A stretch of 64,000 bases of DNA from Ruegeria discodermiae (GTDB lineage: Bacteria; Pseudomonadota; Alphaproteobacteria; Rhodobacterales; Rhodobacteraceae), in the NCBI RefSeq assembly GCF_030758345.1, contig NZ_JAVAMO010000002.1, positions 186,001 through 250,000 on the forward strand. Direction: 5' to 3'. The notes beneath the pieces were generated by a model that did no database searches, was not told the DNA's origin, and saw only the letters and a program-made list of their open reading frames with translations. This document shows, piece by piece, positions 45,081 to 52,574 of the stretch. Within the stretch, counting starts at the first letter, position 1. Each line of letters begins with the position of its first letter. The translations under genes and the position numbers were made by a program.

Positions 45081-45279
45081 CCTCGCCTCCGGGTTTGCAC
45101 CGCACCGATCGCAGCTTTGCCCGGCGAAACCCGATATGCCAAGCCCCGACACCTGCAAAGGTGTGCAAAAACGATACCTTTTTAGGTAGCCTCAATATGA
45201 TACTCTCGGTATTCGCAAACTCGTGCTAAGATTGACTGAGCCGAATTTGTATGAGTTATTGCTTAAGAGGATGCCAATT

Positions 45280-45924
45280 ATGTCGGATCGACCCCAGGGC
45301 CATTATGCGCTCAGACCGCTGGAAAAAGCAGATTTGACACTGATCTCCCGCTGGTTTCGCAATGTCGATGATCTGGCCGCCTTTGATCGAACCTGCCGCA
45401 TGCCGCTCAACCTGACTGGCACGGAACATGCTTGGGAACGTGCTGTCGAGCAAACGACAGAACGCGAACGCTGCTGGTTTGTCATCGAATCGGAAGACAA
45501 TGTGGGCGCAGGCATCGTCGGGCTTGAGGGGATATCCCCCACGAATCGGGACGGCGTCATCGCCACATTCGTTGACTCTTCCCTGCGTGGGCAGGGTCTG
45601 GGCACCCGCGCCGCTGCGTTAATGCTGGATCTGGCCTTTCGGCAGCTTGGCTTGAACCGGATCACCTCCTACTATCGCGAGGACAACCACACCAGTCATC
45701 AGGTGTTGGGACAACTTGGATTTCAGATAGAAGGACGCATGCGCAAAGCATGGTTTGCGCAGGGAAGATTCTTTGACATGCTGGTCGTAGGTCTCTTGAA
45801 GGACGAATGGAACGCGCGACGCCAGCCCTTGTCCAACGAGCTTGGCGCCGAGATCAGCGTTGGGATGGGCGAGGTAGGATCCTCAGGGTGGACTTGGCCA
45901 CTCATTGACCCGGATGCAATTTAA
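45280..45924 (+). CDS. GNAT-family N-acetyltransferase (RimJ/RimL-like)
   Basis: 214 residues from the ATG at 45280, nine bases after AAGAGG. RimJ/RimL-like pattern: YALRPLEKADLTLISRWFR, then IATFVDSSLRGQGLGTRAA (acetyl-CoA loop), then YYREDNHTSHQVLGQLGFQ. The C-terminus adds about 35 residues not usual in the family (ELGAEISVGMGEVGSSG...). Divergent from the sulfatase gene. Substrate unknown. Confidence 0.8.
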   Translation: MSDRPQGHYALRPLEKADLTLISRWFRNVDDLAAFDRTCRMPLNLTGTEHAWERAVEQTTERERCWFVIESEDNVGAGIVGLEGISPTNRDGVIATFVDSSLRGQGLGTRAAALMLDLAFRQLGLNRITSYYREDNHTSHQVLGQLGFQIEGRMRKAWFAQGRFFDMLVVGLLKDEWNARRQPLSNELGAEISVGMGEVGSSGWTWPLIDPDAI

Positions 45925-46013
45925 GTTCATTTAGATTTGTCAATTTCGACGGAGGGAATGGGGTTATGGCCCATGGCCAGACCCGGGTGTAGGACAGAGG
46001 TGGAGCACGGAAC

Positions 46014-47786
46014 GTGAGCGCAGACAGCCCAAGTTCTGAGATCAAGCACCGGCTTGGGGCGGTGCTGTTTGCCGATGTGGTCGGGTATTCCCGGCTGATG
46101 GGCCAGAACGAGGTCGACACCTATAGTGCGCTGAAATCCCTGTTGGTCCGGCTAGAAGATGCCTGCCGCAAGTTCGACGGGCATGTGGCCGAGATCCGTG
46201 GCGACGGGGTTCTGGCGCTTTTTGACACAGCCTCAAGCGCGGTGCGCTTTGCTGTGGAACTGCACCGGATCGCAGATGAGAACAACGAATCCCGCGAAGA
46301 GGACCAGCGCATCCATTTCAGGGCCGGCGTTCATCTGGGCGAGATCATGACTGATGAGCGCGGCGTTCATGGCGACATTGTCAACATCGCCGCGCGCCTG
46401 CAGGAGATCGCCGAACCCGGTCGCGTCTGCGTCAGCGCTACGGTTTATGAACAGATTCGCAACCGGCTGCGCTATGGCTATGAATTCCTGGGTCCGCAAA
46501 CGCTCAAGAACATTGCCAACCCGGTCCCCACCTATTGCGTGCGCAGCGAGGTCGAAGGCGTGACCATGGCCGCGACGCTGCGACCCAATCCGACTAGCGT
46601 CGAGGAACCAATGCGGCCGGATACACCCTCGGTCGCGGTGCTGCCATTTGTCAGCATGGGTGGTGATCCCTCCGATGGCTGGGTAGCGGACGGGCTGACC
46701 GATGACATCATCCTCAACCTGTCGAAATTCAGGAACCTCTTCGTCATTGCGCGCAATTCGACGTTTTTCTTCAAGGCGCAGTTCATGTCACCGCAGGACG
46801 CGGCGGCTAAACTGGGTGTGCGCTATATCACGCGTGGCAGCGTGCGCCGGGCGGGCAACAGGATTCGGATCAGCGTCGAACTGATCGATGCGGATTCCGA
46901 ACGTACCATCTGGGGCGAACGGTATGACCGGGTGATCGACGATATCTTTGCCATTCAGGACGAGGTGACTGAATCCATCGTCGCCTCAACCGCCGTGCTG
47001 ATCGAGTCGCAGGAACGTCAGCGCCTGGCGCAGGCAGTGCCTAATGATCTGGCCGCCTATGGCTATGTTCTGCGCGGCCAGCAATACCTGTACAAATACA
47101 CGCGGCAGGACAATCACGAGGCGCATTCGCTTTATGAACAGGCCTTGGAACGCGACGAAGGCTATGCCCGCGCCTCCGCCGCTTTGTCGCGTACGCTGAA
47201 TATCGACTGGCGCTATTCCTGGACCAATGACTCAGACCGGGCGCTCGATACCGCGCTGGGGTTTGCCCAACGGGCCGTCAACCTGGACCCGACCGATGCG
47301 CGGGGCTTCGGAGAGCTGGGCTTCGTGCATCTCTATCGCAAGGACCATGACGCGGCCCTCGGCTCGTATCGGCGCGCGCTGGCGCTCAACCCAAATGACG
47401 CCGATCTGCATTCCGACTATGCTGACGCTATGGCCCATTCGGGTGACAATGAAACCGCCATCCACCATCTGAAGCAGGCGATGCGGCTGAACCCCTATTT
47501 CCCGGATCAGTATCTGTGGCATCTAGGCGGTGCCTACTACAATCTCAAGCAATATGACGATGTCATCGAGACCGTGAACAAGATGAACAACCCCACCGAG
47601 GGGCAGCGGATGCTGGCTGCCAGCTATGCGCAACTGGGCAAGATGGATATCGCCCGCGAAATCGCGGACAAGCATCGCGCGGCCCATCCTAACTTCTCGC
47701 TTGATCACTGGGCGAAGATCCAGCCCGACAAGCTGGAGGACGATACCCAGCATTTCGTCGAAGGGTTGAAGAAGGCCGGTTTCTGA
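46014..47786 (+). CDS. Class III adenylate/guanylate cyclase with TolB-like and TPR regions
   Basis: 590 residues, GTG start. The N-terminal cyclase domain (about 10-180) has the first metal Asp in LFADVVGYSRLM, the second in IRGDGVLALFD, and the transition-state Asn/Arg in HGDIVNIAARLQE. A TolB/integral-type domain follows (VAVLPFVSMGGDP, then WVADGLTDDIILNLSK). Tetratricopeptide repeats complete the protein (GFGELGFVHLYRKDHDAAL, then YRRALALNPND). It makes cAMP (or cGMP), probably controlled through the TPRs. The protein is soluble. This domain order is common in alphaproteobacteria. Confidence 0.9.
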   Translation: MSADSPSSEIKHRLGAVLFADVVGYSRLMGQNEVDTYSALKSLLVRLEDACRKFDGHVAEIRGDGVLALFDTASSAVRFAVELHRIADENNESREEDQRIHFRAGVHLGEIMTDERGVHGDIVNIAARLQEIAEPGRVCVSATVYEQIRNRLRYGYEFLGPQTLKNIANPVPTYCVRSEVEGVTMAATLRPNPTSVEEPMRPDTPSVAVLPFVSMGGDPSDGWVADGLTDDIILNLSKFRNLFVIARNSTFFFKAQFMSPQDAAAKLGVRYITRGSVRRAGNRIRISVELIDADSERTIWGERYDRVIDDIFAIQDEVTESIVASTAVLIESQERQRLAQAVPNDLAAYGYVLRGQQYLYKYTRQDNHEAHSLYEQALERDEGYARASAALSRTLNIDWRYSWTNDSDRALDTALGFAQRAVNLDPTDARGFGELGFVHLYRKDHDAALGSYRRALALNPNDADLHSDYADAMAHSGDNETAIHHLKQAMRLNPYFPDQYLWHLGGAYYNLKQYDDVIETVNKMNNPTEGQRMLAASYAQLGKMDIAREIADKHRAAHPNFSLDHWAKIQPDKLEDDTQHFVEGLKKAGF

Positions 47787-47811
47787 GCCAGGCCTCATCT
47801 GGCCCAATACG

Positions 47812-47837
47812 AAAAAGGGCGCGCCTGACGCACGCCC
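47812..47837 (-). terminator. Rho-independent terminator of YcaO operon
   Basis: On the minus strand: GGGCGTGC-GTCAG-GCGCGCCC (8-bp stem with one G-U pair) followed by TTTTT. It lies 25 bases after the stop of the repeat-protein gene, so the YcaO-TfuA-peptidase-repeat transcript ends here. Confidence 0.75.
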
Positions 47838-47861
47838 CTCTCCATTCAATCTCAAAAAAGT

Positions 47862-48584
47862 TCAGTCGCCCCCACGTGCCTTTGCACCGCTGACTTTGGC
47901 ACCGGAAACCTTGGCTCCACTTACTTTCGCGCCGGACACTTTGGCCCCGCTGACCTTCGCGCCGCTCACTTTAGCGCCGGTGACCCCAGGCATTTCGGTA
48001 CCAAAGAACATATCAAGCAAGACCTGCTCGTAGCGGCCATTCATGACGTCCATGCGGATCGTGTAATCAGACTGCTGAACGCTCCAGACGCAGATGTCAT
48101 CAGCGAATTGGAAATCGGCTGCTGCAATCCCTGTCAGACCGGGTTGGTTGGGTGCGCGCGCAGCGAGCTTGCCAGGGGCGTCACCCTCTATACCCTTGAA
48201 CCCATTCACGAGCCGACCTGCGCATTGCATCAGAAACAGTGCCGGCGATGGCAGTTCATAATATGCGCCGTCATAGGAGAAACCGTAAATCCGCGCAAAT
48301 CGCGGATCGTCAGCCGTGCCATCCTCGGGACCAGGCTCGACTTGCTCTTCCAGGAACCTGTTCCGACCACAGCCAGCACCTTTCCCGCTCTTGTACTCCA
48401 GTTCCGTGATTTCGCGTCCAAATAGCAGCACTTCCGAAAAATTGAGTAAAGACTCGCCCACTTCACCCACTCCTTGTGTCTGAGGGATTTCATCCGGGCA
48501 GTCCGCCCCCAATCCCGATGTGGTGGTCCCGCCAGGCCGGGACCCAAATAAAGATAAGAATAACTCCTTCAGCCACCGTGCCAT
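47862..48584 (-). CDS. Repeat-tailed protein of YcaO/TfuA operon (candidate modified precursor)
   Basis: 240 residues from the ATG at 48584 (GGAG six bases upstream). Residues 1-about 200 are a unique region with an amphipathic start (MARWLKELFLSLFG), several Cys and an aromatic-rich centre. The C-terminus is seven pentapeptides [S/T]GAK[V/A] ending RGGD. No secretion signal. It is the last gene of an operon with YcaO, TfuA and a HEXXH peptidase, the layout expected for a RiPP precursor with a long leader and a repeated core. The repeat register AKVSG also resembles the A(D/N)LxG pattern of pentapeptide-repeat proteins, so a short beta-helical tail is the alternative. No family is recognised for the N-terminal part. 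Confidence 0.72.
   Translation of the reverse strand: MARWLKELFLSLFGSRPGGTTTSGLGADCPDEIPQTQGVGEVGESLLNFSEVLLFGREITELEYKSGKGAGCGRNRFLEEQVEPGPEDGTADDPRFARIYGFSYDGAYYELPSPALFLMQCAGRLVNGFKGIEGDAPGKLAARAPNQPGLTGIAAADFQFADDICVWSVQQSDYTIRMDVMNGRYEQVLLDMFFGTEMPGVTGAKVSGAKVSGAKVSGAKVSGAKVSGAKVSGAKARGGD
47877..47981 (-). repeat. Seven 15-bp units encoding S/T-G-A-K-V/A
   Basis: Seven consecutive codon-level units of five residues. Amino acids are identical except for Thr in the first and Ala in the last. Codons differ throughout: Gly GGC/GGG/GGA/GGT, Val GTG/GTC/GTA/GTT, Ser AGC/AGT/TCC. This is synonymous divergence, not a recent slippage repeat, so the peptide sequence itself is under selection. Confidence 0.9.
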
Positions 48585-48619
48585 AAAATTCTCCAATCAC
48601 AAAGAAATTTACGCATGGC

Positions 48620-49915
48620 TCATTCCGGCACACGGGTGCGCGTTGATACCGCGTGGCTGTGCTCATCCGGCTCGGTCAGTCTCGGCCCCACTTCGACGAC
48701 ACCAACCTCGCGCATGCGGAAATTGCCCTCGATGATCTGGCGAAACGCGCCGTTGGTGATCTCCTGATCCACCTGCAGCAGCGCTTGCTCGACGCCCATG
48801 TAGCTCAGCATCTCGGCGTCCAGCAGGCTCCAGGCATCGGCCAGATAGGAGCCCAGGAAATCCCGCGCCTCCAGCAGCGCGACCCGGAAGCCATCGGGGT
48901 TCTCGGCGTAGCGCTCGTCGAACATCTCCTGCATGACCTCGCCATATTCGGGCGAATCCTCCAACTGGTCCGACAGGTCCTCCATCTCTGGCGAGATCAG
49001 GTCATGCACCAGCAATCGTTCGTGATAGATATCGACGAAAATGTCGAACATCGCGCCGGTCAGCGGTTCCGAGAGTGCGTGTTCACTGCTCCAGCCGCAT
49101 TCGAATTCCGACAGGGTCTTGTCGTTGGCGGCCATGCGAATCTGGGCGTTTTCAGACAGTTCCGCAAAGCGGCTGAGCCGGTTGAAGGAATAGAGATTGC
49201 CGCGTGTGTTCTCCAGCAGATCCTCGACCACCGAGCCGAAATGTAGCGCGGCCACCAGAGCCACCATGTCGGCAGCGGATTCGTGAAAGCCATAATATTC
49301 GCCCGGTGTATCCTCGGGCGCGGGCATACCGATCACGCTATAGATGATGGCATGGCCGATCTCATGCGCGACCACGTCGAAATTCAAGCTGTAGGCGCGG
49401 TATTCGTCACCATGTTCCCAGGTGCCGCCGGTCTCCAGAAACCCCCAACCGATATGGGCATTGTCGAGGCTGGGCAGCAACGACAGTTCCAGCCGGTCGA
49501 AGTCGCGTTCGAAATGCCACGGGATCGGGCGGCCGAAATAGCCCTCCCAGACATCCATGGTGAAATGCGCTGAGCCAAAAAGATGCGCTGCCTCAAAGGC
49601 GGGGTCCGAAGGGTCGAGATGGGTGAAGTTGCCATCCTCATCGGGCTCCGCGGGCGGGTGAACCGGCCCGTCCCAGGGCGGCAGATACATGCCCGGCCCA
49701 TTTGGCCCCTCAACGATTGCGCCAAACGGTGTGGTCTTGCCCTCCGGGTTGACCGTGTACATTCGCGGCCCAGACGGCCCGGCAGCAAGCGAGCCGGGCG
49801 GGGCCGAGACCTCGACCAGTTCCGGCCTCGGGTTGCTTTCGAAAAATGGTGATTGCGGGAAGAGCAGAAACCGCGTGCCCGGCGCTTCGTCCTCTGGCAG
49901 GTCAGGTTCGTACAT
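48620..49915 (-). CDS. Cytoplasmic gluzincin-type (M4-like) metallopeptidase
   Basis: 431 residues from the ATG at 49915 (GGAGGG four bases upstream; a TTG four codons earlier is less likely). Zinc-binding helix VVAHEIGHAIIY gives His184, Glu185 and His188. The third ligand is probably Glu212 in GFHESAADMVAL, the gluzincin/thermolysin arrangement. Later SEPLTGAMFDIFVDIYHER resembles the C-terminal helical lobe. There is no signal peptide and no propeptide, unlike secreted M4 enzymes, so it should act inside the cell. Position between TfuA and the repeat protein makes it a candidate leader or maturation peptidase. The N-terminal about 110 residues are Pro-rich and unrecognised. Confidence 0.75.
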   Translation of the reverse strand: MYEPDLPEDEAPGTRFLLFPQSPFFESNPRPELVEVSAPPGSLAAGPSGPRMYTVNPEGKTTPFGAIVEGPNGPGMYLPPWDGPVHPPAEPDEDGNFTHLDPSDPAFEAAHLFGSAHFTMDVWEGYFGRPIPWHFERDFDRLELSLLPSLDNAHIGWGFLETGGTWEHGDEYRAYSLNFDVVAHEIGHAIIYSVIGMPAPEDTPGEYYGFHESAADMVALVAALHFGSVVEDLLENTRGNLYSFNRLSRFAELSENAQIRMAANDKTLSEFECGWSSEHALSEPLTGAMFDIFVDIYHERLLVHDLISPEMEDLSDQLEDSPEYGEVMQEMFDERYAENPDGFRVALLEARDFLGSYLADAWSLLDAEMLSYMGVEQALLQVDQEITNGAFRQIIEGNFRMREVGVVEVGPRLTEPDEHSHAVSTRTRVPE

Positions 49916-49935
49916 GCGTCCCTCCAATCGTTCAA

Positions 49936-51270
49936 CTATGCGTCTGGCGCCTCGGCAGCATCGCCGCCACCCTGAGAATACAGGAACTCGCGCGCGACCA
50001 GTGTACAGAATTCTTCGCGATCCGCGAGCCCAAGGGTTTGGGCATGCTCATCCAGGTCCTCGGGGACCGGTTGACGCAAGCGTTCCTCAAAGTACCAGAT
50101 CAGTAGCCGCAGCCGATCATGCCCGGCAAAGGCCCCGTTTTCAACGCCCCGCAAGGCCGCCTTCTTGGCCTGGGCCCGGGCTTTGAGATCGGTGTAATTC
50201 CCCGCCCAACGCATCGCCGAGAGCATGTGCGGCTCCAGCCGGTCGGCACGCAGCGCGCGTATCTCGTCGGTGAGCGCGGCGCTGCCCAGAAAGTCCTCGT
50301 AGCCAGATTCATCGAGATCATTGGCCTCCAGCCAATGCAAAATATCGCGCCGCTGTGCCAAGCCGGCCTGCGCGCGGTGGCGGTCCATCTGCGCCATCAG
50401 CGCCTCGCGATCCGCCTGCAACCCGCGCCGGGCGGCGTCTTCCTGCGCGAGCACGCCCAGCATTGCCCGCTCGCGCAGGTCCGCAAAGCGGGCCGGATCA
50501 AGCCGTAGCTCGTCCAGCAGATCCTGCGCGCTTGAGCGATCCCGTGCGGTTTCGCCATCAATGCGCCGGGTCAACCCCTGCCAGGCCAATGTCCGTTCGA
50601 CCCGCGTTGGTGTCTCCGGGGACTCTGCCCCGCCCTCCAGATAGGCCGCCATCTGCCGCAGCATGTCGCAGGCATCCTCGCGCTTGGCATCAACCTTGCC
50701 CTCGGGCAGCCAGTTGCTGAACGCGTCCAGATCATGGTCCTGCGCCAGCATGGACAGGAGGCTCGGCCAGTCCCGGTCGCGATAGTGCAGCGCCTTGCCC
50801 GCCCTCAGGATCGCCTCAGCCGAGCCCGGTGACAGCACGCCGCACTCCAACGCGCGTGCCACGGTGGCACGGATTGACACCATCGGCTCGCTCAGCGGCT
50901 GAAACCCCAGCTCTGCCGGGCTGTGCAGCACGGCCACTTCGTCATCATCCTCCAGCACGCCAGCGTAGTAATCCTCAAATATCCGGCCCACGCCGATCAT
51001 CCCGAAATCGGCAAGTTCAGCGGCACGCAGCGCGCCCATGCTGGCACTGCCGAAGACCGGGATGTCCTGCTCCATCGCCCAGAGGATTTCCTTGTGCCAG
51101 ACCGAGGGGACGCCTTCGAAATACCCGTCGATAATACCGATGGCGCGGGGGTTCTCGCGGGCGACGCGATAGACATCGCCCTGCCGCACCGGCGGCAGGA
51201 TCTCGGCCTGCAAAATCTCACTTATTGCTCTCTGCCCCAGCGTCGGGCCGACAAAAACCACCACACTCAT
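49936..51270 (-). CDS. TfuA-domain protein with long C-terminal extension
   Basis: 444 residues. The first about 150 are a TfuA domain: VVFVGPTLGQRAI, then AIGIIDGYFEGVPSVWHKEILWA, then PVFGSASMGALRAAEL and a GVGRIFEDYYAG segment. TfuA partners YcaO enzymes in trifolitoxin and thioamide formation, probably delivering sulfur or activating the YcaO. The remaining about 290 residues are helical and charged, without a recognised domain; they could bind the substrate. The start overlaps the YcaO stop by four bases (ATGA), so the two are made together. The pair strongly indicates backbone thioamidation or a related modification. Confidence 0.87.
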   Translation of the reverse strand: MSVVVFVGPTLGQRAISEILQAEILPPVRQGDVYRVARENPRAIGIIDGYFEGVPSVWHKEILWAMEQDIPVFGSASMGALRAAELADFGMIGVGRIFEDYYAGVLEDDDEVAVLHSPAELGFQPLSEPMVSIRATVARALECGVLSPGSAEAILRAGKALHYRDRDWPSLLSMLAQDHDLDAFSNWLPEGKVDAKREDACDMLRQMAAYLEGGAESPETPTRVERTLAWQGLTRRIDGETARDRSSAQDLLDELRLDPARFADLRERAMLGVLAQEDAARRGLQADREALMAQMDRHRAQAGLAQRRDILHWLEANDLDESGYEDFLGSAALTDEIRALRADRLEPHMLSAMRWAGNYTDLKARAQAKKAALRGVENGAFAGHDRLRLLIWYFEERLRQPVPEDLDEHAQTLGLADREEFCTLVAREFLYSQGGGDAAEAPDA

Positions 51271-52463
51271 GCGCGTGCCCCCATCGCCCGCGCGCCCGGC
51301 ACGAAATCGGGGTCGTCATGCGGCGCCTCCAAGCCCGGTATGACCGCGCGCACCACGGCAATGTCGAGCCCCTCTTGCGACAGATCGACAGCGATCACCT
51401 GCTCGATCCCGACCGAAGCCAATCGCGCCACCAGCCAGTCCAGATCGCCCGCAAAGGACTCGGTCGCGTTGCTGGGGCAGTCCAGGAAATCAACAATCGG
51501 TGCTGCGCCGTCGATCAACTCGCGCACGTAGCGGCCCCGCGCATGCAGGGCGCTATCGGTGAAATCCTCGGGCTCCAGATCGTCGCGCGCGCCCGAGATA
51601 TAGGTCAGCCGAGTCTGCGCCGCCTCGGTCAGGGCGCGCAATAGCGCAATGGCGCGATCTGGATGGCAGCCATCGCCCAGCCCGATATGGCCCGGCTGAG
51701 CCCCCGCCTCGCAGATCGCGCAATGAAAGCAGGCCACGCCCACATCCGAGGTCGTGTTCCACACACCCACATCAATCCCGGCAGCGGTGAACCGCCCCAA
51801 TGCCTCGCGGCAACGGGGATCATCGATTGTCGCGGGGTCAATGCGCTGATCGCGCCGCCCCTGATGCCAGAGCGTGGTGGCATCCCGCTCGATCACCTCG
51901 CAGATCGCGTGACAGGTCGCCTCATTCAGGTCATTGCCTGAGGCCAATCCGTTGGTCGATCGCGGAAAGGCGCAGTGGCCGCCATTGGGCGGCTCGGTAT
52001 AGTCCGTATCGACCATCTCATAGGGCACCCAACAGGGCATGTTTGCACCCAGGTCATGACCTTCGATCCAGAGCAGACGGCGATGCGGATCGAACCGCCC
52101 GCCGGTCACCTTTGGCAACCGGTCGATATCGGCCACGTTCACCTCTGCCCGCAAGTCAGCATAAGACGCCCGGCGCAAGGGTCGCGTGATCCGCTCGGCA
52201 TGCCAGCTTTCGATCGCCTCCATCACGCCTGAGGCCTGCGCCGCCTCCAGTGACAGCCCCTTGCCCAGCGACACGGCGACAGAGCGTGAGTTGGGCCGAC
52301 ACACCATCACCGTGGGCAGCCCGATCCGGTCCAGCCCGGTCAGGTTGGCCACCCGCGTGATGCCCATGCGTTTGAGATGCGGCTGCACCAGCGCCAGCGT
52401 CTGAGCCGGGTCGCGCAGCCGATGGGTATCGAGGCGATAACGCTTGGTCGACGCATCTGTCAT
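51267..52463 (-). CDS. YcaO-family cyclodehydratase/thioamidation enzyme
   Basis: 398 residues. YcaO enzymes use ATP to phosphorylate a peptide backbone amide, allowing azoline, thioamide or amidine formation. ATP-site features are present: SRSVAVSLGKGLS, the Glu-rich helix SGVMEAIESWHAE (Glu82, 85, 90), STNGLASGND and a second Glu helix NEATCHAICEVIERDA (Glu181, 189, 192). The C-terminus ends GARAMGARA, without the PxPxP tail of azoline-forming types. No E1-like or dehydrogenase partner is nearby. Together with adjacent TfuA this favours thioamide-type chemistry. First gene of the operon, 111 bases after the beta-galactosidase gene; only a weak AAAGG is seen upstream. Confidence 0.92.
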   Translation of the reverse strand: MTDASTKRYRLDTHRLRDPAQTLALVQPHLKRMGITRVANLTGLDRIGLPTVMVCRPNSRSVAVSLGKGLSLEAAQASGVMEAIESWHAERITRPLRRASYADLRAEVNVADIDRLPKVTGGRFDPHRRLLWIEGHDLGANMPCWVPYEMVDTDYTEPPNGGHCAFPRSTNGLASGNDLNEATCHAICEVIERDATTLWHQGRRDQRIDPATIDDPRCREALGRFTAAGIDVGVWNTTSDVGVACFHCAICEAGAQPGHIGLGDGCHPDRAIALLRALTEAAQTRLTYISGARDDLEPEDFTDSALHARGRYVRELIDGAAPIVDFLDCPSNATESFAGDLDWLVARLASVGIEQVIAVDLSQEGLDIAVVRAVIPGLEAPHDDPDFVPGARAMGARA

Positions 52464-52574
52464 GGAGTCAGCCTTTGGAAATGGTCACGGCCCATGGGAC
52501 GGGCGAGGAGAATAATGCCTTCGAGGATGGGCGATCAGCGCCCCCCGGTCAATATCGCCTGTCGCCCTGCCCGG

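Noticed and set aside
47877-47981. 15-bp repeats as a CRISPR array or noncoding satellite
   Set aside because: Units are in frame, without spacers, differ at synonymous positions and lie inside a gene with a good start and terminator.
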